Below, piece after piece: positions 8,899 through 18,339 of a stretch of 59,607 nt of DNA (positions are counted from its first letter, which is position 1; the number at the start of each line of letters is the position of its first letter). The DNA lies in contig JAUCQB010000190.1 of NCBI GenBank assembly GCA_030372985.1, positions 1-59,607 of the forward strand, given 5' to 3'. The notes beneath the pieces were generated by a model. The model did no database searches, had not been told where the DNA came from, and saw only the letters and a program-made list of their open reading frames with translations. The translations under genes and the position numbers were made by a program. Source of the stretch: Phycisphaerae bacterium (GTDB lineage: Bacteria; Planctomycetota; Phycisphaerae; UBA1845; PWPN01).

Positions 8899-9750
8899 TT
8901 ACAGAGGCAATGCTCCAAGAGCCGTCCGCACCTTGGCGGTGGCGCCGGATGTATTGGTTACCACGAGTGCGGCCAGCCCGCCTCCGGTCGTCACGAACGC
9001 CGCATCGGATCCTCCTCGATCGTTTCCGATGCTGTAGCTTCGCCCGGTGGTCAGTTGCGCGCCGTCAAGCAGTAGGGTGACCGAAAGCTCTTCGGTCGTC
9101 CCCATCCACTTGGCCGATCCCATGAGAATTGACATCCCCGTCAACTGCAGCTCCACCTGGTGAGTAGCCCCCGGGGCCAGCTCAACCTCGGCTGCCGGGC
9201 CACCCTCCATATGTTCAATCCAGCCCGGAGCGCCTTCGCCAAGCTTCTGCGGACCGGGCGGCAGCGTCGGAAAGGTCCAGCCGTCCGGGAGCTGCCCCGT
9301 TACCGCCGGATCGTCCAGAATTGAGGGCTGGCGACGCTCGATCACCTGTGCCGACGAGTCCGCCGGGTGGACCGAGACGTTGACTTTCCCGATAACACTG
9401 CTCTTCCCGTCGGTCACCGTCATCTCAAACGCAAGCGCGGTTCCCTTTTCCGGGGCCGTGAAGGTTACGATCGGTCCGGATGTGCTGCTTAACGAGACCG
9501 GCGGCCCCAGGACCTGCCTCCAGGAGAAACTGAGCGAATCCCCTTCGGGATCGCTGCTGGCGGAACCGTCCAGCGTCACGCTCGCTCCCGCGTTCACGAC
9601 CTGATCGGCGCCGGCGTTTGCCGTCGGCGGTTTGTTGCCCGCGCCGGGCGGCGCACCTGGGCCACATCCGGCAAAGAAGATCGGCAACACCAAGAACGAC
9701 AGAAGGTACTGGTTGATCCGCTGACCTGACCTGCATAGAACCGGGGTCAT
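8899..9750 (-). CDS. PKD-domain lipoprotein
   Basis: With the start at 9750 the protein is 283 residues. It has a lipoprotein signal (YLLSFLVLPIFFAGC, Cys29), then a PKD-type beta-sandwich (about residues 38-130: PPTANAGADQVVNAG and DGSASSDPEGDSLSFSW). The C-terminal half is an unrecognised beta-rich region. PKD domains mediate surface or carbohydrate contacts. The start is chosen because GGGAG lies eight bases upstream; the longer open frame to 9957 has no support. It is the first gene of the reverse-strand group with the secreted protein and the pseudopilin. Confidence 0.75.
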   Translation of the reverse strand: MTPVLCRSGQRINQYLLSFLVLPIFFAGCGPGAPPGAGNKPPTANAGADQVVNAGASVTLDGSASSDPEGDSLSFSWRQVLGPPVSLSSTSGPIVTFTAPEKGTALAFEMTVTDGKSSVIGKVNVSVHPADSSAQVIERRQPSILDDPAVTGQLPDGWTFPTLPPGPQKLGEGAPGWIEHMEGGPAAEVELAPGATHQVELQLTGMSILMGSAKWMGTTEELSVTLLLDGAQLTTGRSYSIGNDRGGSDAAFVTTGGGLAALVVTNTSGATAKVRTALGALPL

Positions 9751-10719
9751 TGAAGACGCTCCCTTCTGAGCTAAGGCCGCACCATCCCCAGTGATGGTCT
9801 TATTTCCACCTGTCGGTGTCGAAAGCCTGCACGATCGGCAGCCTGCCGAGGCAAACACAAGGCAACAGAATCGCGGGCAAACGACTGACCGGCAACAAGC
9901 GATGCACGTGTTTGATGACTGACTCCCAGACCACAACCTCGTCTGACGGTCGCTCATTCGGACCGAGCCATGCGCTCGACGAATAACCCATATTAGGAGC
10001 CTCCCGAGGCTGGACTACTCGGGAGCCACAGACTCGCGAGAACATGCCATTGCATCGCGATCCGGCTGGGAGCCGGTCCCGGAGGAGGTGAACGGCCATA
10101 ACCTGCCAACATGCTGCAGGAAAACGCGGGTTGTTCGCGGCGTCTGTTTCGCAAGCAACCGGCCCGTTGCAGGTATGACACAATGCGGTGGTCAAAGATG
10201 CATGCGCATGAAAAGGGCAGCCATGCAGCCACGCGTCGCCGATGTGGCGGGGCACATCAGCAGATCCTGACTATGCCCTTGGCCCAGTGCCCTGCCGCTC
10301 TGCTGCGGTTCTTCGCGTGCCTGTCTTCTCGTCGCCGCCGTGACTTCTTGTCGGCTCTGACTCCCGTCCAGACCCTAGTACCTATAACCCATGATCGAGA
10401 AGATGGATCCCCTATGACGCCAAGCCGTCGGGAGAACTGGCCAGCAGGATCCGCCTGTAAGTCGACCGGAGTCTCAGATTCCGCTGGGACCGGTTCCAAG
10501 AGTCATCGGAGACGTGCCCTGGCCCAGGTTGCAGAGGACGGACACCGGGCAACTTAACCACCCCCCTGCCGTGACCGATAACGAACAGTGGAGCAGGAGA
10601 CGAACAGCTCTGCATCGTGCGATGAGCGAGGTCCATCACCGGGTGGTGGAGCGTTCTTGGTCCGGCTTTCCTGCCCGGCCCGAGAATTCGACTTCAGCGG
10701 CGCAGGATGAGCGACGGCC
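9751..10719. other. Long intergenic region, no convincing gene
   Basis: About 970 bases lie between divergent genes. Open frames here (for example 10111-10557 forward, 9800-10255 reverse) have no domain and mixed low-complexity composition. Visible structures are a 6-bp stem ACCATC/GATGGT at 9781-9798, in the leader of the PKD lipoprotein gene, and an 8-bp perfect stem CTCCCGAG (10001-10008) with CTCGGGAG (10018-10025). Promoters for both flanking genes should lie here, but I cannot place them. Confidence 0.5.
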
Positions 10720-11841
10720 ATGTCCATACCACTGGTCAACCTGAAGCGGCTGCACGACAAGCTGTACGCCGAGATTCGAACGGCCATCAACAAGGTTCTG
10801 GCCCGGGGAGATTTCGTCACCGGCTCGGACCTGGCGGCGTTCGAGGAGGAGTTTGCCGCCTACTGCGAGGCCAAGTACTGCGTCGGCGTCGGCAGCGGGC
10901 TGGACGCGCTGACACTGGCAATGAAGGGCCTGGGAATCGGGCCGGGTGATGAGGTCATCACCACCTCGAACACGTTTATTGCAACAGTGCTGGGCATCTA
11001 TCACGCCGGGGCTACTCCCGTTCTGGTCGACCACGATCCTGAAACCTACAACCTCGATCCCCGACGGATCGCCTGTGCGATCACCTCCCGAACCAAAGCC
11101 ATTGTGCCGGTACACCTGTACGGTCAGCCGGCCGAAATGGACGCGATCCAGACCATCGCCGACGAACATGGTCTGCTGGTCATCGAGGACGCGGCCCAGG
11201 CCCATGGGGCCCGCTACAAGGGCCGCCGAGCCGGGAGCATGGGGCGAGCCGGGTGCTTCAGCTTCTATCCCGGCAACAACCTCGGGGCGATGGGCGACGG
11301 TGGGGCCATTGTGACCAACGACGAAGATCTGGCCGCGTGGCTCAAGGCCGTTCGCAACTGCGGCTCGACCGTGAAGTATTACCACACCATGCCAGGCTAC
11401 AACAGCCGGCTGGACAGCATGCAGGCGGCGATACTGAGGGTCAAACTCCGCCACCTGGACGACTGGAACGCCACGCGGCGCCAACTGGCCGCCCGCTACC
11501 GCGAAAAGCTGGAGGGAGCCAACATCTCCCTGCCCGTCGAGCGTCTGCACGTCGACCACGTCTATCACCTGTTCGTGGTGCGGTGCAATCGACGGGACCA
11601 GGTGTTGAAGCACCTCAACTCAAAAGGCATCGGCGCGGGCATTCATTATCCGGTACCCATCCATCGACAGGTCGCCACAAGCACGCGTTGCATCGTGCCG
11701 CGGCCGCTGGTCTATACCGATCGCTATTGCGACCAACTGCTCTCGCTGCCGATGTGCCCCTGCCTGACCGAAACGGACATGGACACGGTGGTCCGCGAAG
11801 TGAGTGCGGCCACGGCGACGGCGACGGCGGTCACGGTTTGA
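10720..11841 (+). CDS. DegT/DnrJ/EryC1/StrS-family protein with the PLP lysine replaced by Asn
   Basis: This 373-residue protein has the full fold of sugar aminotransferases that act on nucleotide-linked keto sugars: N-terminal [13 protein letters not shown], cofactor-site Asp in [10 protein letters not shown] (D157), and the motif [18 protein letters not shown]. In active homologues that motif reads PGKNLGA, and the Lys forms the internal aldimine with PLP. Here residue 186 is Asn (AAC at 11275-11277), so ordinary transamination is not expected. It may bind PLP non-covalently, have changed chemistry (ColD uses His at this position), be a non-catalytic partner, or reflect a one-base difference (AAG to AAC). 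The start ATG has only a weak upstream AGGA. The gene ends 21 bases from a convergent gene. Confidence 0.9.
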   Translation: MSIPLVNLKRLHDKLYAEIRTAINKVLARGDFVTGSDLAAFEEEFAAYCEAKYCVGVGSGLDALTLAMKGLGIGPGDEVITTSNTFIATVLGIYHAGATPVLVDHDPETYNLDPRRIACAITSRTKAIVPVHLYGQPAEMDAIQTIADEHGLLVIEDAAQAHGARYKGRRAGSMGRAGCFSFYPGNNLGAMGDGGAIVTNDEDLAAWLKAVRNCGSTVKYYHTMPGYNSRLDSMQAAILRVKLRHLDDWNATRRQLAARYREKLEGANISLPVERLHVDHVYHLFVVRCNRRDQVLKHLNSKGIGAGIHYPVPIHRQVATSTRCIVPRPLVYTDRYCDQLLSLPMCPCLTETDMDTVVREVSAATATATAVTV

Positions 11842-11862
11842 CCGCATGAGAACCTACTGAAT

Positions 11863-12390
11863 TCAACCCGCCTGGCCGGATGATGCCGAGGCGTCGATTC
11901 TCATGGCCCACCGCTTTCGCAGGAGCACGATGAAGATACCCAGTAATATGAGGAAAAAGCTGATAAGGCAGCCGAGGGCTTGCTGTCGACCAAACCCAGG
12001 GGCATCACCCAGCCCCAGGTGGTCCGCCAGCAAAGCCAGCAGAGCCAGGCAGGGTCCGATGACCAACACGGTCGGGATCCGAAGCACAGCTCCGGCACCC
12101 GTCAGGACGCCCGCCACGACGAGGCCAATCGTGTGCCAGACCCCAAATCCCTGCGAGTCGCCGAGGCCCAGATAATCGGCGAATAGGCAGAGAAGCAGCA
12201 AGAACGCCCCCAGAACAACAAACACTGCCCCGAGGTTAAAGGCCCGTTTGCGGCGCTTCTTGACTGCCCGCTCCAGTTCCACGCAGGTAAAACAGAGATG
12301 GCGGATCCCGGTCGAGCCCGTCCGCTCGCTGGTGATATGCACACGGGCTTCGGCGCCGCATCGCTCACAGATCGCATGCCCAACCGTCAT
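11863..12390 (-). CDS. Zinc-ribbon membrane protein, unknown function
   Basis: This 175-residue protein begins with two CxxC pairs (CERC at 8-11, CFTC at 33-36) that would bind one zinc. Four hydrophobic segments follow (about 53-72, 85-103, 106-122, 138-158). It is therefore an integral membrane protein with a cytoplasmic zinc ribbon, a common architecture of unknown role. A purine-rich GGGATGGAAG lies upstream of the ATG at 12390. It is convergent with the DegT-family gene, with a gap too short for a separate terminator. Confidence 0.65.
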   Translation of the reverse strand: MTVGHAICERCGAEARVHITSERTGSTGIRHLCFTCVELERAVKKRRKRAFNLGAVFVVLGAFLLLLCLFADYLGLGDSQGFGVWHTIGLVVAGVLTGAGAVLRIPTVLVIGPCLALLALLADHLGLGDAPGFGRQQALGCLISFFLILLGIFIVLLRKRWAMRIDASASSGQAG

Positions 12391-12534
12391 GGTTTCGCTT
12401 CCATCCCTTGATGGCTTGCCCTGTCCTGAATCGTGCTGCCCGGACCCCGTTCAAACGTCCGACGAAAACCCCCATACTATACATCGGATGCCTTTGCTGA
12501 ACACTGTCGTCAATGTTCGAGAGGCCGTGGCGCG

Positions 12535-13779
12535 TCACGCCCATGGCCGAAGCGAGCCGTCGGAGTCGAACCAGGACTCGACCGGAGTGAGCACTTCGAT
12601 GCCGGGCAGGGATCGAATCTCGCCGAGCACGGGAAGTGAGACCTGCAACTGATCAAGCCGCAACGTGTTACGAATACGAATCAAGCGAACTTCCGACGGG
12701 GATGATAAACCGCACGCCCCCAGAGCCATCTTCACTGCCTCGCGGTCCGTCTCCGCCACGATCGGCACCTTGGCACGCTCCAGGAAAGTCGTCGTCAGGA
12801 CATTCGCGTAAGTCGACTTGAAATCGATCTTGTCGAACAGCCGGCGCGTCGCGATGTCGGCCAGACCCATGCCAATGGCGTTGCCGCGCGAAGCCTCGGA
12901 AAGGTCGTGGATGGTGATCATGCGGATGTCCGGGCGATCGGGTTCAGGCCGGCCGCGAATCTTGAGCCGCCCGATGACATTGGGATCCATGCCCAGCCCG
13001 CTGATATCCTTGCCGATCTGATCAACCATCAGCACGTCCAGGCGGTCGACGGGCAAACGGGGCATGTTCGCACGCGCGACCTCCAGCAGGGCCGGTTCTT
13101 CGGCCGGGATGTCCGGCCCGCGAATCGCGCGAACGAGCATCGGTTCGTCATAAGCATTCTCGACGATCGCCAGACCCAGAAGGATGTTGCCGTGCGCGAG
13201 AATCCGGTTTGCGACGCGCGGCATCACCTCACTCAACCCTTCAACGCCGAGGCGGTGGATGGCCTGTGCCTGAGCGTGTTTGCCCAACCCGATCGCCATC
13301 ATCTTCATCAGGCCGCTTTCGTAGCGACCTCGGAACGAGGTGTGCATCTTGACCCGATTGATCAGAATGGTGCCGGCGGCGGCGGCCGCTTCCCGGTCAA
13401 AAAACACTTTGGTCGGCAGATCGCCCTGAGGCAGCTCGATGACGGCCATGGATGAACGGATGGGACAGCCGACACTCTCCTCCGTCACGCCGTAGCCCGC
13501 CAGGATCTCGCGCTGCCCCTCGGCCGTCGCGCCGCCGTGGCTTCCCATGGCCGGCACGATGAAGGGTTCGGCTCCGCGCCGGCGAACCCAAAGGACGACC
13601 GCGCGCACGAACCTCTCCAACTGAGCGATACCCCGACTGCCCACCGCGATCGCGATCTGCAGACCCGGTTGCAGATCAGCACCGCAACGGGCCAGTTCTT
13701 CTGATACGGAGCCTTCGATGTCCGTCAGCCGATCAGCCTGAAAGGTCTGCCGAACCAGCATCATGGGGATGGAATCCAT
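12535..13779 (-). CDS. LarA_N/DUF2088 (lactate racemase-like) domain protein
   Basis: With the start at 13779 the protein is 414 residues, close to LarA length (about 420). The motif PAMGSHGGATAEGQ (about 76-89) and the region VKMHTSFRG are typical of the DUF2088/LarA-related family. True LarA racemises lactate with a nickel-pincer nucleotide cofactor. No larB, larC or larE gene is in the window and the catalytic His/Lys set cannot be confirmed by eye, so substrate and activity are unknown. The start is chosen for GGAGG ten bases upstream; the open frame extends to 13959 without support. Confidence 0.75.
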   Translation of the reverse strand: MDSIPMMLVRQTFQADRLTDIEGSVSEELARCGADLQPGLQIAIAVGSRGIAQLERFVRAVVLWVRRRGAEPFIVPAMGSHGGATAEGQREILAGYGVTEESVGCPIRSSMAVIELPQGDLPTKVFFDREAAAAAGTILINRVKMHTSFRGRYESGLMKMMAIGLGKHAQAQAIHRLGVEGLSEVMPRVANRILAHGNILLGLAIVENAYDEPMLVRAIRGPDIPAEEPALLEVARANMPRLPVDRLDVLMVDQIGKDISGLGMDPNVIGRLKIRGRPEPDRPDIRMITIHDLSEASRGNAIGMGLADIATRRLFDKIDFKSTYANVLTTTFLERAKVPIVAETDREAVKMALGACGLSSPSEVRLIRIRNTLRLDQLQVSLPVLGEIRSLPGIEVLTPVESWFDSDGSLRPWA

Positions 13780-13920
13780 CGCCCGCCGGCCTCCAGGGAG
13801 TGAACCACATCCTGCACTCTGAGTTCTTCGCACCTGTCCGGCGAGTCTCGAACTCTTGAGTAGAACAGGCTTTTCCATGCGAATTGTATCCTGAGGGTCT
13901 CCGTCACACGAGCGCGCATG

Positions 13921-13950
13921 AAAAAGGCCGCTGTCACCCGCAGCAGCCTT
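13921..13950 (-). terminator. Terminator-like hairpin in front of the LarA-like gene
   Basis: Read on the reverse strand, AAGGC-x-GCTG type arms (13924-13933 against 13941-13950, one mismatch) close a 7-base loop and run into TTTTT at 13925-13921. No reverse-strand gene lies immediately upstream, so it could be an attenuator in the leader of the LarA-like gene or a stray terminator. Confidence 0.4.
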
Positions 13951-14475
13951 CAGGAACAAACGATTTCTGCCACCCTGGCGCGTTCGCGCTCGCCCCGGAT
14001 CTCAGGCGAGACGGCCTCTTACCCAGCAGATGAACGCCAGCCTACGAATGCCGCACAGGACCCGAGACGTGAACGGGCGGACCTGACAGAGCCGGCTCAT
14101 CCTGACGACGGAGCTGACCTTGACGCGCTGCAGACATGGTGGGGCCCGGGGCCACAGACCAGATTCCCATTCGAGAGCCAGCGGTTCGTCAAAAGGCGAC
14201 GGTCTTCCGTCTCCCCCTTTCCGGGCAAGTGGCAAGGCTGGGCGACTTCAAGGCCAGGAATGGAGCGGGATGGATATGACATCTCCCGCCACATGGTCCC
14301 AGGCCGATCAGCGCAAAGGACTTCCATGAAACAAGTTAGGGGGTCGATCGGTCGTCGGCCAGGGATGTGATCCGAGGCAATGAGTCCTCACGGATACCGC
14401 CAGCGAACATGCAGTTTTTTGTGTTCAGGTGCCGATTTACCTACCGATAAGACGATGATTCCGATAGTAGACTTG

Positions 14476-14488
14476 TGGCACGGTGCCA
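14476..14488. promoter_or_regulatory. 13-bp palindrome upstream of the exporter gene
   Basis: TGGCAC-G-GTGCCA is a perfect palindrome about 40 bases before the chosen start of the polysaccharide exporter gene. The left half equals the -24 box of sigma-54 promoters, but TTGC is not found at the -12 spacing, so an operator reading is preferred. Confidence 0.3.
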
Positions 14489-14529
14489 AGTCAGATGGCC
14501 GGGTGAGAATCCCCAACTCGCGAATAATC

Positions 14530-15750
14530 ATGAGAAGAACACCATCAGTATCACAAGGTCTAGTCCGATCCTTTGCTTCCGTCTGGCACATGAGGAGCGT
14601 CGCATGCGTGACGCCGGCCTTGCTCAGCATATGTGTGCAGGCCGGCTGCCAATCCGACACTCGGATGTCTGTACAACAGTTCCTGGAGACCGAACCGGTA
14701 CCTCTGGTGGCGTCTTCACAGCCGGCCGGGGTCACCATCGAGCCCTGGGCTCCCGGGCCCTACCGGGTTGGTCCCGGCGATGTTCTCAGCATTTCGATTA
14801 AAGGGCTCGAGCCGACAGGCCCGACAACCGAGGCGGGCCCGACATATCGCGTCACCGAGAAAGGAGAAGTCCTTCTGCCGTCCGTCGGCCCGGTGGCGGT
14901 GAATGGAATGACTCTGGATGAGATCGAATCCGCGGTTCAGGCCGTGTATTCGCCCAAGTACATCAAAGAGACTCAGGTGACGGCGCAGGTTGTGTCCTAC
15001 AGACTGATCAACGTCATCGTGGTCGGCGATACTTTTCGTTTCAGCACCAGCGGTTCGCAGATTGTCGAGTTGCGACGGGACCGGACGAGCGTCCTGCAGG
15101 CTCTGCTTGCGTCGGGCGGGGCCTCCGAGTTCGGCGGCCGGATCACCCATGTGCCGGCAAAGGCCCCCAGCCAAGTCACCGTATACGAGATGAACAACCA
15201 GGAGCACCTGGCCCGAGCAGCCCGAGTCGGCACCGTCGAGGAAGGTGATCTTCTCATCGTGGACAGTCGGGCGAACGAGGCCATTTATGTGTACGGGCTG
15301 GTCAACAGTCCGGGGGCAATCCCCGTCGGACGAGCTGCGATGCTTTCGATCATGCAGGCGATCGGAGCGGCCGGCGGAACGCGTCACGAGTTCGAGCCCC
15401 GAGAGGCGACTCTCATGCGCCGCAGGCCAGACGGATCTCTGGCTCGCGTGAAGATCGATCTGGATCGGGTCAAGCAGGGCATCGACCCGGATCTGGCGCT
15501 GGCCGCCGGCGACGTGCTGGTTCTGCCTCACAACGCCGCCACGCGGATCGAGGAGTATATTGCCAGGTACATGCAGCCCAGGCTCGGATGGGGCATCGAT
15601 ACCACCTACAATCCGTGGACGTTGTACTATCTGCAGAAGAATGCCGAGTACACGGATGAAGGCCTCTTCGAGAGCATCGCCGGGCAGATCCCGGGAGTGC
15701 TTCCGACGATGGCACCCGGAGCGGCGACAGCCAAACCCGCCACGCGTTAG
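14530..15750 (+). CDS. Polysaccharide biosynthesis/export protein (Wza/OPX family)
   Basis: From 14530 this is a 406-residue outer-membrane polysaccharide exporter. An N-terminal hydrophobic segment ends in a possible lipoprotein site (SICVQAGC). Then come the poly-export domain (PYRVGPGDVLSISIKG, with VLLPSVGPVAVNGMTL) and an SLBB-type soluble ligand-binding domain (VYGLVNSPGAIPVG). Such proteins form the outer-membrane channel for capsule or exopolysaccharide and pair with Wzc-type co-polymerases, one of which lies convergently just downstream. The start is uncertain: the frame is open to 14380, and 14458 and 14587 are alternatives, none with a good ribosome-binding site. Confidence 0.88.
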   Translation: MRRTPSVSQGLVRSFASVWHMRSVACVTPALLSICVQAGCQSDTRMSVQQFLETEPVPLVASSQPAGVTIEPWAPGPYRVGPGDVLSISIKGLEPTGPTTEAGPTYRVTEKGEVLLPSVGPVAVNGMTLDEIESAVQAVYSPKYIKETQVTAQVVSYRLINVIVVGDTFRFSTSGSQIVELRRDRTSVLQALLASGGASEFGGRITHVPAKAPSQVTVYEMNNQEHLARAARVGTVEEGDLLIVDSRANEAIYVYGLVNSPGAIPVGRAAMLSIMQAIGAAGGTRHEFEPREATLMRRRPDGSLARVKIDLDRVKQGIDPDLALAAGDVLVLPHNAATRIEEYIARYMQPRLGWGIDTTYNPWTLYYLQKNAEYTDEGLFESIAGQIPGVLPTMAPGAATAKPATR

Positions 15751-15845
15751 CGACTCCGTCACCGAGCCGCTGGCCGGGTCTTGCGTACCGGTGCAAAGGC
15801 CGGATCCCGCGAAGCCGCCGGGCGCCGATCACCGGTCCGGGTGGT

Positions 15846-18119
15846 TCACACGGTCTCAGACTCGGATTCCGAGGGATGGATCTCGACGACGGGCAACTGC
15901 ACGTGAGGTGCGGAGCGGGAACCGTTCCGGGACGCATCCGGGTGCGCGCTGCGAGCCGACATCCCGCTGGTGGAGAACGAGTAGTAGCCTTCTCTGATGG
16001 AAAGGTTGCACATCACCGCCCCGAGGATCCTGGCCCCGACGCTGCGCAGCCGCTGGCACGCCATCTTGATGGCGTGCGAATTCGACTGCCCCGCGAACGA
16101 GGAGAGGATGACGCCGTCCACAGCCTCCGCCCATACGACGGCGTCGGCGGCGCCCAGCGTCGGTGGAGAGTCGACCACGACGTAGTCGTACTGCTCCATG
16201 GCCTGCTTGATCAGCCGGACGGCGGTGCGCGTGTTGAGAACACCGCGGGCCGAGCCGCTGTCGAGGCGGGCAGCCAGGACTTCGAGATGCTGTAGATTAG
16301 AGTTAACGACAGCCTGGGCAAGGCTGACATCGCCCGCCAACACATCCTTGAGCGTGTAAACCGCCTTGAGCTTCAGCACCCGCTCGACCTGCGGCCCCTG
16401 GATGTCGCCATCGATCAGCAGCACGCGGTTGCCCGCCTCGGCGAGGCTGGCCGCCAGACTGATCGCGAGGCTGGTCTTGCCTTCACATGCCTGAGCGCTG
16501 GTGGTCAGGAAGGACTTGGGCTGGGAGCCATTGGGTGCGGCCACTGACAGACAGGCCCTGACAAGCCTGTAGCTTTCGGCAAACTCGCCCTCGGTGATGC
16601 GGCCTTCCTTCAGGTCCTTCAACGAAGGCACCAGCCCCAGGAGCCGAAGCCCCAGACCCGATTCGACCTGCTGAGGAGCGTGGACGCGAGGATCGAGATA
16701 ATCCTTGAGGAAAGCGGCGGCCAGGGCGAAGAACAGCGTGCCGAAGACCGCAGCGAGCGAGAGCTTAACCCGTTTGTCCTTCACACCATCGGGGCGCACT
16801 TCGGGTTCTGACGCCACGAGAATGCGGGACGGGCGGCGTCGCTCGGTCTCCAGTTCCTGCACGCGCTGGTTGGCCACCTCGAATTCCTTCTCCAGGGTCT
16901 CCAGCTCTCTCTGCAGGTTCTGGAGCTCGACACTGGCCCTGCCGAGGTCGTCGATTTCCTTCTGGATTTCCGTGACGATCCTCTGAAGTCCGGCTTCGAC
17001 CCCCCTGGCTCTGTCGAGCTGATTCTCAAGGCGCCCCACCAGCAGCCCCACCATTCGCCTGGACATGGCTTCCCGCGTTTTCTCGATCTCCTCCGCAGCG
17101 CGGATGCGTTCCTTCGCCAGCTCAGCCTTCAACTCATCGATGGCACTGCGTGCTTCGACGATCTGTTTTGCCGCTTCCGTCAGCCCCACCTGCCGCAGTC
17201 GGGCCAATTCCTCCGTCTTGGCCACCAGTTGCTGCTGCAACGACCGAACCATCGGATCGTTCTCAATGGCCTGGGACAACGCGGCCAGAGTGTCTTCCTG
17301 CGCGTTCTCGGGCATCACGCCCTCCCGAGCCTTCTTCAGATCCTGCTCCAGCCGGACCACAACCGCCTTCGCGGCATCCAGCTCCTGCCGGATGGTTTCA
17401 CTGTATTGCTGCTTGCTCTGTTGCAGCAAGGCAAGCACCTGAGGGCTGTTGGCGTTGTGCAGCAGAGCCCGGGCAGTGATCTGCCCACGTTTGTTCTGCA
17501 CGTCCGCGCTCAGTTTCTCCCGCAGGGCCTTCACTTCCCGGAGCGTGTTCTCATCCTTCTGCTGCTCGGCGGCCTCCGAAATGCTCAGATACGCGTCCAA
17601 GACGGCCTGGGCGATGGCCTTGCCGCTCTCCTCGTCAGGCCGCTCGACCTCAAGTTGAACAATGTGACTCCCGCGGATGGGATGGGCACTCACCACCTGC
17701 CGTATCGCCGCGAGGGAATCCGCCACATCAAACAGATCCAATGCCGGGTTCTTCAGCTTCAGGTTCGCCAAGGCGGCGTTCAGGACCCCTTGGCTGGTCA
17801 TCAAGTGAGCCTGGGTATTCAGCATGCCGTCCAACGAACCCACGTACCGGTCGTCGGAAGGGTAAAGGATGAAACCAGGGTTTGGGCGCACTTCGATCTG
17901 AGTGGTCGCGGTGTATGTCACCTTGGCCAGCAGCCAGACGCCGGCCACCGCCGGCACGAGCGCGAGCGGCCAGACCAGCACCACGGTCAGCCAGCGGCGT
18001 CTCAGAATATCTAGGTATCTCAAGAGGCTCGCCCCTGATTCCGCCTGTTCAGACGTCTCCGGCGAGTCGGAGTACACGTCCAGCGGTTGATCCTGGTAGG
18101 GCTGGATATCGTTTCTCAC
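15846..18119 (-). CDS. Wzc-type polysaccharide co-polymerase / BY-kinase
   Basis: The 757 residues run in the expected order: Wzz chain-length domain with a first membrane helix (about 44-66), long coiled coils (about 190-440), a second membrane helix, then a cytoplasmic P-loop kinase domain. The kinase domain has a Walker A (SAQACEGKTS), a Walker A' (VLLIDGDIQGPQ) and a Walker B (DYVVVDSPPT). It would control chain length and export together with the Wza-type protein. Two deviations: the usual Arg after the A' DxD is Gln, and the C-terminal tail has only one YY pair and no tyrosine cluster. The start is GTG, with AAGGAAG upstream. Confidence 0.9.
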   Translation of the reverse strand: MRNDIQPYQDQPLDVYSDSPETSEQAESGASLLRYLDILRRRWLTVVLVWPLALVPAVAGVWLLAKVTYTATTQIEVRPNPGFILYPSDDRYVGSLDGMLNTQAHLMTSQGVLNAALANLKLKNPALDLFDVADSLAAIRQVVSAHPIRGSHIVQLEVERPDEESGKAIAQAVLDAYLSISEAAEQQKDENTLREVKALREKLSADVQNKRGQITARALLHNANSPQVLALLQQSKQQYSETIRQELDAAKAVVVRLEQDLKKAREGVMPENAQEDTLAALSQAIENDPMVRSLQQQLVAKTEELARLRQVGLTEAAKQIVEARSAIDELKAELAKERIRAAEEIEKTREAMSRRMVGLLVGRLENQLDRARGVEAGLQRIVTEIQKEIDDLGRASVELQNLQRELETLEKEFEVANQRVQELETERRRPSRILVASEPEVRPDGVKDKRVKLSLAAVFGTLFFALAAAFLKDYLDPRVHAPQQVESGLGLRLLGLVPSLKDLKEGRITEGEFAESYRLVRACLSVAAPNGSQPKSFLTTSAQACEGKTSLAISLAASLAEAGNRVLLIDGDIQGPQVERVLKLKAVYTLKDVLAGDVSLAQAVVNSNLQHLEVLAARLDSGSARGVLNTRTAVRLIKQAMEQYDYVVVDSPPTLGAADAVVWAEAVDGVILSSFAGQSNSHAIKMACQRLRSVGARILGAVMCNLSIREGYYSFSTSGMSARSAHPDASRNGSRSAPHVQLPVVEIHPSESESETV

Positions 18120-18339
18120 GTTGCTTCCTTATATGTGACGAGACTTGCCGCCCGGGTTGTCGTCACCGCTGCTTCCGCGACGGAAGGCCAAGGCGACGAG
18201 ACGCCCGATAACCGGATTCCCCTCTGTACACCCGATGGCTGAAAGCGGCTCAATCCTGGCCCCGAGCCCGCGCGAAAAGTGTACGGATTAGTATATGCCT
18301 GCGGGAGGACCAGTTCAATAAGCGACCGGGCCCGCCGGG

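Larger units (their letters stand above)
13780..14529. other. Intergenic region between LarA-like and exporter genes
   Basis: I see no convincing gene; the forward frame at 13918-14370 has no domain or ribosome-binding site. The stretch holds a reverse-strand terminator-like hairpin (13921-13950) and, nearer the exporter gene, the 13-bp palindrome at 14476-14488. The promoter of the exporter gene should lie in the right half. Confidence 0.45.

Noticed and set aside
14475..14490. Sigma-54 promoter before the exporter gene
   Set aside because: TGGCAC is present, but TTGC at the required spacing is not; the perfect palindrome is a better explanation.
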